Source: Haematobia irritans
Taxonomy: Eukaryota; Arthropoda; Insecta; Diptera; Muscidae
NCBI RefSeq assembly: GCF_050003625.1
Contig: NC_134399.1
Span: forward strand, 154,808,473-154,872,472
Direction of reading: 5' to 3'
DNA: 64,000 nt
The position numbers were made by a program, and so were the translations under genes. The notes under the pieces are model-generated. The model was given only the letters and a program-made list of their open reading frames with translations, had not been told where the DNA came from and did no database searches. The stretch's first letter is position 1, and the number at the start of each line of letters is the position of its first letter. Positions 25,567 to 36,483 of this stretch are shown here, in pieces.

Positions 25567-26040
25567 ACTCTTGTAGTTTAGAAATAAAATATTGACAAGA
25601 TTTTCTATAGAATAAAATTTGGCTAAATTTTCAATAGAAAAAAATTGTTGGCTAAATTTTCTATAGAAAAACAGTTTTGTTGAAATTTCTATAGAAACAT
25701 AATTTTGTCAAAATTTTCTATAACAATAAAATTTTGACAAAATTTCCAGAAACAACATTTTGACAAAATTTCTCCAGAAATAAAATTTTGAACAAATTTC
25801 TGCAGAAATAAAATGTTGACAAAATTTACTATAGAAATAAAATTTTGACAAAAATTTTCTATAGAAATAAAATTTTGACAAAATTTTCTATGGAAATAAA
25901 ATTTTTCTATGGAAATAAAATTTTGACGAAATTTTCTATAGAAAATTAAATTTTGTCAAAATTTTCTATAGCAATAAAATTTTGAAAAAATTCAATAGAA
26001 ATAAAATTCTGATTTTCTATAGAAATTTTACAAAATTTTA
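25567..26040 (-). repeat. 29-bp minisatellite array, inverted orientation
   Basis: About 15 units reading AATAAAATTTTGACAAAATT with TTTCTATAGAAA. No DINE-A terminus follows directly. Confidence 0.85.
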
Positions 26041-26330
26041 GGCCTATATCACTCAATTGGTATCATATTGGTCAGAGTCTTACATTGATTTTTACATAGA
26101 GCAAAACTATAAATATCGTTATATGTGTGAAATTGGTGTAGATTTCGATGTACTATACATATTCAATATTTTATTGTATATGGCCGCAGAGGTCAGAGGC
26201 CAGAGTTTAATTTTGATTTGCTTCAAATTTTTCGCCAAACAAAAAATCAATTTTTAATATAGTTAACTTTGGTTGAAATCGTTCAGATTTATATATGTAG
26301 CTTCCATGAACTATTTAATAATTGATATGA
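26041..26330 (-). mobile_element. Degenerate DINE-C remnant
   Basis: GGCCGCAGAGGTCAGAGGCC and CAGAGTTTAATTTTGATTTG resemble the C-type unit (CCAGAAGCCAGAGTTT, CCAATTTGGTTGAAAT), and GGTTGAAATCGTTCAGATTT followed by TAGCTTCCAT resembles GGTTCAGATTTAGATATAGC. The sequence is strongly diverged. Confidence 0.45.
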
Positions 26331-27742
26331 AATCACTCATATATTCTTTTTGTTTGTGTGTTTATATTCAAATTGCAATATATTCATATGTACACTTGCC
26401 TTAGACTAATAGCAATACAATAATAATACTTATAAACCATCCATATATGATTTACGAGAGCAATGTGTAAATAAATCGCTCAACATTTATTATAACACTT
26501 GCGCTTGCCTTTCAACAATCAACTATGACAAAAGACCCCTTCTTTGAAGAGGCAAAAATATAGAGACCTTCCTTCCTTCCTTCCTTCCATTCAGTCATTC
26601 CATCATACGCTATATTTTCACTCCTCTACTCATTCATTTGTCTAAATAAATATTTAACCTAGAAATCCAAAATATACAAACAGAGAGAGGGTGAGAGTGA
26701 AAATCACTAAATAAAGCACTCCACAATGGCAATCCACTGGCGGCAACACGTTTCAAAGCTTTAAGCAAATACTAAAGAAGCATGTGGTTGTGAGTGTAGG
26801 ACTTGTGAGTTTGATGACAAACTCTTGATGGAGCAAAACAATGAAAAAACACAAAATTGATGGAGACGGAAAACACTGGCATCACCAGTAGTACTCGTAC
26901 TAGTACCATTATATGACGACAGCAAATGTCACAATGTCAGTTGTTTAACAAAACGCACACCTAATACTAGACCTCTTATATTTGTATATGTTTTATGTGT
27001 ATATATGTATGTGTAAGTATAAATGTATATTTACACTTGAAATTGTTTCATTGTACCGTAGTTTGTTAGAGTACTCATATTTTAATGACATTTACAGGGA
27101 ACAAGAGATTCAAGTTGTATGAAATTCCAGAAATAGCCATCCATTGGCCCTGGCACTGAAATACAATTTTTAATAATTAGCATTGAAACGAATGTGAAAT
27201 AAATGGTAAATGAAGTCGGTTTGGTCATAAAACATTGAAGTTGAAAACAAAGGAATTGCAACATAGGTTGTAAATTATTTAATTTTATAAAGCCATTTTC
27301 GATCAAATGATTTATATTTTTAGAATAATAATATCAAATTCTGAGAAGTATTTTATTTGTCATTATAAAATTGTCATTATAAACAGCGTTACTGTTGAGA
27401 ATTACTATAAAGTGGCACAAAAAGTGTCACAAGCCATAAAAGGTGTCACAATCTTTGTAAAAAAAAGGGCACACTTTTTCATAAAAAAAACTTCAACAAT
27501 GAAACGCATTTATATCAATGTATTATATAGCGTGGTGTAATAACACTTCAATTAATTTAGTTTAATTATAATTCAACGAATCTAACATTAATTTTATCTC
27601 CATTTAAATTGAACATCTTTGGAATTTATATTCGGAAGCCTATGGAAAATTCCTCATGCTTATTTTACCACTGGAAAAAAATTTTTGATAAAATATAATA
27701 TTCGCGTCGTGAACTCAATTATTTGTTAAGGTTTCAATCATA
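26331..27742. other. Unique AT-rich DNA, no gene seen
   Basis: Apart from a (CTTC)n tract at about 26570-26589 the sequence shows no recognised repeat. Open frames (for example the 74-codon minus frame at 27082-27306) have no recognisable domain. It is probably intron or spacer. Confidence 0.45.
26568..26590 (+). repeat. (CCTT)n microsatellite
   Basis: CCTTCCTTCCTTCCTTCC followed by imperfect continuation. Confidence 0.9.
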
Positions 27743-27790
27743 GTCTAAGTGAGCCTGAAACTTAATCGGGATGCCACTTTAACCTAACCT
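27743..27790 (+). mobile_element. 48-bp 5'-truncated SINE tail with 15-bp target duplication
   Basis: GTCTAAGTGAGCCTGA through ACCTAACCT matches the last bases of the SINE at 61156-61494. It is flanked on both sides by perfect copies of AAGGTTTCAATCATA (27728-27742 and 27791-27805), the signature of target-primed reverse transcription. Confidence 0.85.
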
Positions 27791-27825
27791 AAGGTTTCAA
27801 TCATATCTAAAACCTTGACGCCACT

Positions 27826-30095
27826 GTTGCCAGTACTGGGGATTTTTCCCCCAAAATTGGGGATACTTTTTCGTGAATGGGGATGAAATTTCTGAGCTGC
27901 GGACTTGGGGATTTGGTGGAGAATTTCTGTAAATTTGGGGATTTTTGTGGGGATTTTTTCGAGAAATCGGTTCAATCTTTTTTTTACAAAAAAATATTTT
28001 TCTATAGAAAATTTTGTCAAAATCTTATTTCTATAGAAAATTTTATATTTATGGCTTTTTTATTTTTATAGAATTTCTTTTAAATTATATTTCTATATAA
28101 AATTTTGTCAAAATTCAATTTCTATAGACATTTTGTCAAAGTTTTTTTTCTATGAAAAATTTTGTCAAAATTTTATTTCTATGGAAAATTTTGTCTAAAT
28201 TTTATTTCTATAGAAAATTTTGCTAAAATTTTATGTCTATAGAATATTTTGTCAACATTTTATTTCAATAGAGAATTTTGTCAAAATTTTATTTCTGATT
28301 TTGCAAAAATTTTATTTCTGCAGAAAATTTTGCAAAAATTTTATTTCTATAGAAAATTTTGTCGAAATTTTATTTTTATAGAAAATTTTGTCAAAATTTT
28401 ATTTCTATAGAAACTTCTGTAAAAATTTTATTTCTATAGAGAATTTTGTTAAGATTTTATTTCTGTAGAAAATTTTGTCAAAATTTTATTTCTATAGAGA
28501 ATTTTGTAAAAATTTTTTTTCAATAGCAAATTTTGCCAAAATTTTATTTCTATAGAAAATTTTGTAAAAATTTTATTCCTATGAAAAATTTGTAAAAATT
28601 TTATTTCTATAGAAAATTTTGTCTCAAATTATATTTCTATATAAAATGTTGTCAAAATTTAATTTCTATAGAAATTTTGTCAAAGTATTACTTTTATGAA
28701 AAATTTTGTCAAAATTTTATTTCTATGGAAAGTTTTGTCTAAATTTTATTTCTATAGAAATTTTTTCAAAGTTTTATTTCTATAGAAAATTTTGTCAAAA
28801 TTTTATTTCTATAGAAAATTTTGTATAAATTTTATTTCTATAGAAAATTTTGTCAAAATTTTTTTTCTATAGAAAATTTTGTCAATTTGTTTTTCTATTG
28901 AAAATGTTGTCTCAAATTATATTTCTATATAAAATTTTGTCAATATTTTATTTCTATAGAAAATTTTGTCAATTTTTTTCTATTGAAAATTTTGTCAATA
29001 TTTTATTTCAATAGAAATTTTGTAAACACTTTATTTCTATGGAAAATTTTGTCAAAATTTTATTTCTATGGAATATTTGGTCAAAATTTTATTTCTATAG
29101 AGAATTTTGTTAAAATGTTATTTCTATAGAAAATTTTGTTAAAATTTTATCTATATAGTAAATTTTGCAAAATTTTATTTCTATAGAAAATTTTGTCAAA
29201 ATTTTATTTCTATGAAAATTTTGTCACAATTTTATTTCTATGAAAATTGTGTCACAATTTTATTTGAATGGAAAATTTTGTCAAAATTTTATTTCTATAG
29301 AAAATTTTGTCAATTTTTTTTTCTATTGAAAATGTTGTCTCAAATTATATTTCTATATAAAATTTTGTCAATATTTTATTTCTATAGAAAATTTTGTCAA
29401 TTTTTTTTCTATTGAAAATTTTGTCAATATTTTATTTCACTAGAAATTTTGTAAACACTTTATTTCTATGGAAAATTTTGTCAAAATTTTATTTCTATGG
29501 AAATTTTGGTCAAAATTTTATTTCTATAGAGAATTTTGTTAAAATTTTATTTCTATAGAAAATTTTGTTAAAATTTTATCTCCATAGTAAATTTTGTCAA
29601 AATTTATTTCTATAGAAAATTTTGTCAAAATTTTATTTCTATGAAAATTTTGTCACAATTTTATTTCTATGAAAATTGTGTCACAATTTTATTTGAATGG
29701 AAAATTTTGTCAAAATTTTATTTCTATAGAAAATTTTGTCAAAATTTTATTTGTATGGAAAATTTTGTCAAAATTTTATTTGTATGGGAAAATTTTGTCA
29801 ATATTTTATTTCTATAGAATATTTTGTAAAAATTTTCTTTCTAAAGAAAATTTTGTCAAAACTTTATTTCTATAGAAAATTTTGTCAAAATTTTTGCTGG
29901 ATTTGACAAAATTGATATTTGTAAATTATTACAGATTTTCTACAGCAGAACCGTTTGCTTTATTATTATTTATTTTTTAACTGGTCAAATATGTATTGGG
30001 GATTTTTGTGAGAATTTAAATTTAAATTGGGCGTTTTATGGACGAAAACATCATAATTTGGTGACAAGAGCCAGAAAAATACTGGCAACTCTGCG
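27826..30095 (+). mobile_element. Element with TTGCCAGTA ends carrying a long 29-bp array
   Basis: The left end is TGTTGCCAGTACTGGGGATT followed by several GGGGATTT blocks. The right end in reverse complement reads AGAGTTGCCAGTATTTTTCT, with TATTGGGGATTTTTGTG near 29993 internal to it. Between them lies a long 29-bp array. A shortened relative of the left part is at 46139-46260. Target duplications are not clear, and the class is unknown. Confidence 0.5.
27995..29897 (+). repeat. 29-bp minisatellite array (about 65 units) with an internal larger repeat
   Basis: Units of the TTTCTATAGAAA type are present throughout. A block of about 370 bp around 28890-29310 recurs around 29310-29750, recognisable by the rare variants ATTGAAAATGTTGTCTCAAA and ATTTGAATGGAAAATTTTG. 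This shows local block duplication on top of unit duplication. Confidence 0.85.
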
Positions 30096-30593
30096 TGACG
30101 TTATTTGTGATCGAATGTATAAAATATATTGCAGTATAAATGCATGTAATTAAAAAGTGGCGCAAATACCAAAAATTAACACATTTAGTGGCACAACAAA
30201 AATGTGGCACAAAAGTATCACAGTTTGAAAAACGTGTCGCAAAGACAGAAAAAAATTTACGAAATTTCGTTCAATTAAATTCTAAATTGAGTTTTAAAAA
30301 ATATTCAATTAGAAATTTAATTGATTCAACAAATTTTTTAATTAAAACAAAAATTAATAGTATCAATTAGTTTTTTACCTGGATCAATTAATTTTTTAAA
30401 TTTTTAATTGATACTATAATTTCTGTGATTGAAGATTTTTTTTTTGGTGCGGAGGTAACACAATTAGAACAAATTGACGTTCATGGAGGTCGGATTAAAT
30501 TGCACATTTCACAGATTTGATTTGAGCTCTTCTTAGAAGAACAAAATTCATCCGATTCGGTTAAAATTTGGTACGTGATATTAGTACACAGAA
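30096..30593. other. MITE-like AATTAA repeat and a DINE-A scrap
   Basis: At 30260-30430 there are self-complementary motifs (ATTCAATTAGAAATTTAATT, ATCAATTAATTTTTTAA), typical of an AT-rich MITE. At 30475-30590, AACAAAATTCATCCGATTCG and TGGTACGTGATATTAGTA are part of a DINE-A 153-bp unit. No gene seen. Confidence 0.45.
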
Positions 30594-30706
30594 AAAAAAA
30601 TTTCGAAAATGTTTCCAATTAAAATTTTAATTCAGTTTAAAAAATATTCAATAAAAATTTAATTGATTTTTGGAATTATATATTTTCAAACATTTCAATT
30701 AATCGT
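30594..30706 (+). mobile_element. AT-rich MITE fragment interrupted by mariner insertion
   Basis: CACAGAAAAAAAAATTTCG followed by TCCAATTAAAATTTTAATTC resembles the MITE-like repeat at 30260-30430. It is cut by the transposon at 30709; sequence after 31964 (GGCGACGCTTTTTTGCTGGG) may be its other end. Confidence 0.4.
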
Positions 30707-30708
30707 TA

Positions 30709-31962
30709 AAGGGTGAAACGGTGAAAATTTGGTCAATATAAACTTGACGTATTTCTTTCAATTTTGCATGTAAAAACCTGAACACCCTCATTTTGAAGGT
30801 GTGTGTGTGTAGAATGTTGCTCCTATTTTGATTTTGGAATTCACTCTTCAGTTGTCAAAATGCCGTTCAAGCAAGAAGAGCATCGTACCAAAATTTTGCT
30901 CGCGCATCGCGAAAATCCGAGCTACTCGCACGCAAAGCTGGCAAAATCGCTAAAAGTTACCAAATCAACCGTTACAAATGTAATTAATGTGTTTGGGGAA
31001 CGTTTGTCGACAGCCAGGAAGTCTGGATCGGGGGGAAATCGAAAACCGGAAGCCGCTGAGACGACAAAGAGAGTTGCCGGTAGTTTCAAGCGAAACCCTA
31101 ACCTCTCTCTCCGAGATGCCGCAAATAAGCTGGGTATATCGTCTACAACCGTGCATCGAGCCAAAAAACGAGCCGGACTATCGACTTACAAGAAGGTAGT
31201 GACTCCAAATCGCGATGATAAACAAAATACGACCGCCAAAGCTCGATTCCGAGGGCTGTACACGACGATGCTGACGAAGTTTGACTGCGTGGTAATGGAC
31301 GACGAAACCTACGTCAAAGCCGACTACAAGCAGCTTCCGGGACAGGAGTTTTATACGGCAAAAGGAAGGGGAAAGGTAGCAGATATTTTCAAGCACATAA
31401 AACTGTCAAAGTTCGCAAAGAAATATCTGGTTTGGCAAGCCATCTGTACCTGTGGCTTGAAAAGCAGCATTTTCATAGCTTCCGGGACTGTCAACCAAGA
31501 AATTTACGTGAAAGAGTGTTTGAATAAACGTCTGATGCCTTTCCTGAAGAAACACGGTTGTTCCGTACTGTTTTGGCCGGATTTGGCATCTTGCCATTAC
31601 GGTAAAAAGGCCATGAAGTGGTACGCCGCCAACAACGTGCAGGTGCTTCCCAAGGACAAGAACCCTATTGTGGGCTATTGTCAAGCGGAACCTAAAGAAT
31701 ACCAAAAAAACTGCTAAGGACGAGCAGCAGTTCAAGGCAAACTGGCTTTCTGCGGCGAAGAAGGTGGACAAGGTGGCTGTACAAAATCTGATGGCAGGTG
31801 TCAAGCAATTCGGATTTGGAAAAGCGAAAGCCTAACTGAATATTTTTCCTGAATTTTATACTAATTGAACTTGAAAAAGAAATTTAATTTGATTTTTTAA
31901 ATAAACGATTTCACCGATTTACACGCGTTTTCCCTTGACCAAATTTTGACCGTATCACCCTT
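30709..31962 (+). mobile_element. Full-length Tc1/mariner-superfamily element, 1254 bp
   Basis: The terminal inverted repeats are 28 bp with two mismatches, beginning AAGGGTGAAACGG on the left and, reverse-complemented, AAGGGTGATACGG on the right; both end in TTTGGTCAA. TA duplications lie at 30707-30708 and 31963-31964. A single transposase gene fills the interior. The element is structurally complete, but the gene has an internal deletion, so it is non-autonomous now. Confidence 0.93.
30860..31835 (+). pseudogene. Tc1/mariner-superfamily transposase with a deletion at the third catalytic region
   Basis: The start MPFKQEEHRTKILLAHR at 30860 follows a short leader after the inverted repeat. 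Helix-turn-helix DNA-binding modules occupy roughly the first 110 residues (HAKLAKSLKVTKSTVTNVI; SLRDAANKLGISSTTVHRAK). The first catalytic acid is in VVMDDETYVKAD (codons at about 31298-31303), the second in FWPDLASCHY (codon 31580). At about 31664-31673 the sequence jumps from KDKNP to a shifted frame. Downstream, WAIVK- and KTAKDEQQFKANW-like coding can be read one frame over, ending at TAA 31833-31835. The usual third-acid motif (PELRPIE-like in relatives) appears to be deleted, with a frameshift. Other parts look well preserved, so this is a fairly young inactive copy. Confidence 0.85.
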
Positions 31963-31964
31963 TA

Positions 31965-32168
31965 TGACAAGCCCAATTTTGCACCACTTTCGGATCAAAA
32001 AAGAAAATTATCATTACATTTTTGGCGACGCTTTTTTGCTGGGTATATGTCCTCTAACATGATTGTAAAAATTATAGAGCCCTCATATAACCCGATCTCC
32101 AAAAAGTTTACTTTCGTGGCTTTTCGGGGGAGTAAATTTCATCCGATCCGGTTGAAATTTGGTACATG
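31965..32168 (-). mobile_element. Partial DINE-A 153-bp unit
   Basis: From about 32041: TATATGTCCTCTAACATGAT, then CATATAACCCGATCTCC and CATCCGATCCGGTTGAAATT, a diverged A-type unit lying directly against a transposase fossil. The first 75 bp are unassigned, possibly the end of the MITE at 30594. Confidence 0.55.
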
Positions 32169-32710
32169 ATGATGTGCGGTATAAGTGAAGCGATAAACGA
32201 CCCTCTTAAGCCATTCTTGCTTCATGCTTGCTGAGTCCTGTTCCGTGTCCATAATCTTCGGCTGAAATATTTCTCTGCTCATGGTTTCAATACTGTCTTT
32301 AGGAAATTTTCCCTTTTGGAATTCGGCATTTATTTTGATTCCATGGTCGATGAATACCAGTGGGAAGCGGCCTACACCTGACTTCTTTGGCAAGTAAACT
32401 TGATCATTTTGTTTGCTCGAAAACTGCTCAATTCGTGATAGCTTTTCATCGGAGCAACTCAAATTCGATAACTGGGCGTCTACGGGGTAGCGAAGCAATT
32501 TTTTCGTTTATCGGTGAGCTGTTGCACTTTTTGGAACTTCAGTGACTTTTAGTCTAAGTTAATTTTTCAATATGTTTTGCATCCCTTCTCGCGATTTTTC
32601 AGTTAACGAACATGTTTTCTACCATTGCGGCGTTGGATTTCGATTAAATCTGGCATTCAATTTTCGCATAATTTGTTGTGTTAGTCGTTCAACTTCGTCC
32701 ATGTTTTGGA
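32169..32710 (-). pseudogene. Tc1/mariner-type transposase fossil
   Basis: On the minus strand, starting near 32700, pieces of a transposase can be followed across frameshifts and stops. An N-terminal part (MDEVERLTQQIMRKLNARF, not diagnostic) is followed by a helix-turn-helix tail and then LLRYPVDAQLSNLSCSDEK, where SDEK holds the first catalytic aspartate. Next come IEQFSSKQNDQVYLPKKS and GVGRFPLVFIDHGIKINAEF, typical of the central domain. The segment between PKKS and GVGR is shorter than usual, and the second and third catalytic regions are missing. It seems to be a different family from the element at 30709. Confidence 0.65.
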
Positions 32711-33475
32711 AGCGATACAGCACTTGCAGTATAAAGCATTCACACTATCACGTTTGAATAGCTTCACGAATAACTTTATTTTTAAATGCAACAGATTCTC
32801 GTGTAGGCTTATAAACAATAAAATGAACTGTCATTGGACTAAATCTATCAGATGGTCGACAAACTGTTTAGAAACCAGCCATCTGTGTGGCACCTATACT
32901 CTCAAAAATGTAGCCCACATCTGATTTTTTGTTACTACCGTCACCATTATAGAGAATATACATATAATTTCATTTGTATATGTACTTTTTCTGCATACAT
33001 GTAAGATGTGTTAACATCTAAATCTCTTTGTTAAGAGTAAGAGTGTACAAATCATAGAAGAAAAAAAAATTTGAAGTAGTATTTACTTATCTAACAACAT
33101 ATATAACGAACATGTACAAATAACTGATTTCTTTATTTTGTTTTAAGGATAATTTAAATTTACTCAAACATATACGAGCACTAATACCAAAATTTCATAA
33201 AATTAAAGATATTAAAGTAACGGAAAATATATCTTAACATGGAATCTTATTTGTGTCAACTGATTTCAATGAAATTTTAAATTTTACTTCCTGACAATCA
33301 TGAAGATGCACTTGGTGTGACAGAAGAGCCTACACAAAGGCTTTCCGAAATAATATTGAATAATAATTTGAGATTTGATACCAATGTGTCAAATACAAAT
33401 GCAATTAAACAAAAAACTTATTAAACAACAAATAAGTAAAGACCGATTATGTTATACCCTTCACCACTATGCCTA
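32711..33475. other. No gene seen
   Basis: The first about 200 bp may belong to the N-terminal region of the transposase fossil (minus-strand reading VHFIVYKPTRES). The rest is AT-rich and featureless. Confidence 0.4.
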
Positions 33476-33748
33476 CACTCAAAAAAAAAAGTTTACTTGG
33501 ATTCAATGATTTTGATCTTCCCTTAAGGATTTTGGTATTGATTCCGAGCCAAAGATGCGGCTTCTTTAAAATAAAGAAATTTTTTAGCGACCTATCAGGT
33601 TTTAAATCTAGGACCAATAAAATTAAAATTAGGATACAGATCTCATTTATAATATTTTTATTCTCCTTTCGCGGTTTATTAATAAAGGTACTCACGTACA
33701 AACAAATGCCAGTTTAAAACATCCAAATTACAACGGATACTTCAAAGT

Positions 33749-35459
33749 AAACAAGTATATACGACCGTAAGTTCAGCCAGGCCGAAGCTTATGTACCCTC
33801 CATCATGGATTGCGTAGAAACTTCTTCTAAACACTGCCATCCACAATCGAATTACTTAAGTTGCGGTAACGCTTGCCGATGGCAAGGTATCTTAAAACCA
33901 AGGTATCAAAAAAGATCGATCCAATACGTATATAATTCAGTTTGACAAAGTAGATATAAAATTTTGACAAAATTTTCTACAGAAATAAAATTTTAACAAA
34001 ATTTTCTATAGAAATAAACTTTTGACAAAATTTTCTATAGAAATAAAATCTTGGTAGATTATTTGTGGCTCAATTGGCAACCATGATTATGAACCGAATA
34101 AAATTTGAACAAAATTTTCTATAGAAATAAAATTTTGACAAAATTTTCTATAGAAATAAAATTTTGACAAAATTTTCTATAGAAATAAAATTTTGACAAA
34201 ATTTTCTATAGAAATAAAATTTTGACAAAATTTTCTATAGAAATAAAATTTTGACAAAATTTTCTATAGAAATAAAATTTTGAAAATGATAAAAATTTTA
34301 TTATGAACCGAATAAAATTTTAACAAAATTTTCTCTAGAAATAAAATATTGACAAAATTTTCTATAGAAATAAAATTTTGGGAGATTATTTTTGGCTTTA
34401 GTGGCAACCATGATTATGAACCGATATGGACCAATTTTTGTGTGATTGGACCAATTTTGGTATGGTTGTTAGCGACCATATACTAACACCACGTTCCTAA
34501 TTTAAACCGGATCGGATGAATTTTGCTCCTCCAAGAGGCTCCGGGGGTCAAATCTGGAGAACGTTTTATATGGGGGCTATATATAATTATGGACCGATAT
34601 GGACCAATTCTGGCACGGTTGTTAAAGATCATATACTAACACCATGCTCCAAATTACAACCGGCTTGGATGAAATTTGCTTCTCTTGGAGACTTCGCAAG
34701 CCAAATCTGGGGATCGGTTTATATTGGGGGGTTATATATAATTATGGACCGATGTGGACCAATTTTTGCATGATTGTTAGAGACCATATACCAACACCAT
34801 GTACCAAATTTCAGCCGGATCGGATGCAATTTGCTTCTCTTTTAGGCTCCGCAATCCAAATCTGGGGATCGGTTTATATGAGGGCTATATATAATTATGG
34901 ACCGATGTGGACCAATTTTTGCATGGTTGTTAGAGACCTTATACCAACACCATGTACCAAATTTCAGCCGGATCGGATGAAATTTGCTTCTCTTTTAGGC
35001 TCCGCAAGCCAAATCTGGGGATCGGTTTATATGGGGGCTATATATAATTATGGACCGATGTGGACCAATTTTTGCATGGTTATTAGAGACCATATACCAG
35101 CACCATGTACCAAATTTCAGCCGGATCGGATGAAATATGCTTCTGTTAGAGGCTCCACAAGCCAAATCTGAGGGTCCCTTTATATGGGGGCTATACGTAA
35201 AAGTGGACCGATATGGCCCATTTTCAATACCATCTGACCTACATCGATAACAACTACTTGTGCCAAGTTTCAAGTCGATAGCTTGTTTCGTTCGGAAGTT
35301 AGCGTGATTTCAACAGACGGACGGACGGACATGCTTACATCAACTCAGAATTTCACCACGACCCAGAATATATATACTTTATGGGGTCTTAGAGCAATAT
35401 GTTACAAACGGTATGACAAAGTTAATATACCCCTATCCTATGATGGAGGGTATAAAAAT
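33749..35459 (+). mobile_element. Complete DINE-A element with precise boundaries
   Basis: It runs from AAACAAGTATATACGACCG to GATGGAGGGTATAAAAAT (one base of ambiguity) between the two halves of J. Order: 5' terminus with GGCCGAAGC and GCCGATGGCAAGGTATC; 29-bp array at 33955-34385; TGGCAACCATGATTATGAAC; four to five 153-bp units; GACGGACGGACGGACATG; AATATATATACTTTATGGGG; 3' end. A long plus frame runs through three units (34644-35171), but the same region is open on the minus strand and the product has no known domain. Confidence 0.85.
33955..34385 (-). repeat. 29-bp array inside DINE-A
   Basis: About 14 units reading AAAATTTTCTATAGAAATAA, including a run of six near-identical units at 34110-34275. 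A GGTAGATTATTTGTGGCTC and TTGGCAACCATG motif interrupts it at 34050-34085. Confidence 0.9.
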
Positions 35460-35834
35460 GTTTTCTTAATTCCAAAAAAAAAACTTTAAACCAAAGACGC
35501 TAAATCCTCAAAATATGCCTTAGCCTATATTTGAAGCGTTTTTTATCTTAAATCTAAGTTTCAATATTTCAGTTAAATTGAGAACAATTTCTTTGACTCA
35601 AAAATGTGTTTCTCTACTTTAAGGAAAATTAGCCTTAGCTCAAAGGCATGCGACTTTAACGAAGGGACGCAAATTTAAAAATTTGTGTCCTAAATTTAAT
35701 GAAAAACATTTTTGAAGCAAAGATTTTAAACTTTATTTTAATTAAAATGTCATTATTTAAAAGAAATTTGTCCTTAATATTTTGTAAATTTCGCATCCTA
35801 AAATTAAGGTTGCGCAATCTTTAATATCACGTTT

Positions 35835-36143
35835 ATATGTTTTGCTGCGTAACAAATGTCTGATAACATAACTACTTCAAATTTGATGGGATCTATATAA
35901 AGGGGTATATATCCATAGATAATTATTTAAATATGACCCGATTTAGACAACATGTTTATGCTAGTACAAAATCTTTAGACTTAAAATTTAAATCGGCTAA
36001 CACTCCGATTTGAACCAAATTTGGTACATATTGCTAAAATATTAATTCTACTCACAGCAAAATTTCATAATTGACCATATACTCCTTATGCAAAATTTGA
36101 AGGGAATAATTGGAGGCAATAAGTCGATATCAACCGAAAGATA
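35835..36143 (+). mobile_element. DINE-like element, 5' portion (interrupted)
   Basis: ATATATCCATAGATAATTAT, GAACCAAATTTGGTACATA and TATGCAAAATTTGAAGG resemble the repeat units of DINE elements but belong to none of subfamilies A-C clearly. It is interrupted at a TA (36142-36143) by a mariner element and continues from about 37084. Confidence 0.45.
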
Positions 36144-36483
36144 ACAGGTTGGCTGATAAGTCCCCGGTCTGACACATAGATGGCGTCGCTAGTATTAAAT
36201 GCATATTATTTTTAATCAATTTTACACGAATCAAATGATTCGTGTCAAAATTTTACGTCTGTAAGTCAATTAGTTTGTGAGATAGAGCGTCTTTTGTGAA
36301 ACAACTTTTGTTATTGCGAAAAAAAATGAAAAAAAAAACGAATTTCGTGTTTTGATAAAATACTGTTTTCTGAAGGGAAAAAACACGGTGGAAACAAAAA
36401 CTTGGCTTGATAATGAGTTTCCGTACTCTGTCCCAGGGAAATCAACAATAATTGATTGGTATGCAAAATTCAAGCGTGGTGAA

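Larger units (their letters stand above)
33476..35830 (+). mobile_element. Repeat family J copy split by a DINE-A
   Basis: The left part (33476-33748) runs CTACACTCAAAAAAAAAAG, GGTATTGATTCCGAGCC, ATGCGGCTTCTTTAAAATAA and ends TTCAAAGT. The right part resumes at GTTTTCTTAATTCC (35460) and runs to about 35830. In the uninterrupted copy near 10318-10342 these halves are continuous (reverse complement CTTCAAAGTGTTTTCTTAAT). Confidence 0.7.

Noticed and set aside
27082..27306. Candidate minus-strand exon (TATTTCAG acceptor, VPGPMDGYFWNFIQL)
   Set aside because: Weak polypyrimidine tract, no convincing donor, no recognisable family.
34644..35171. 175-codon frame (also 38338-38946, 40379-40897, 12848-13252) as protein-coding genes
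   Set aside because: They run over tandem 153-bp units of DINE elements, often open on the opposite strand too, with no known domain. Kept only as a finding about repeat length.
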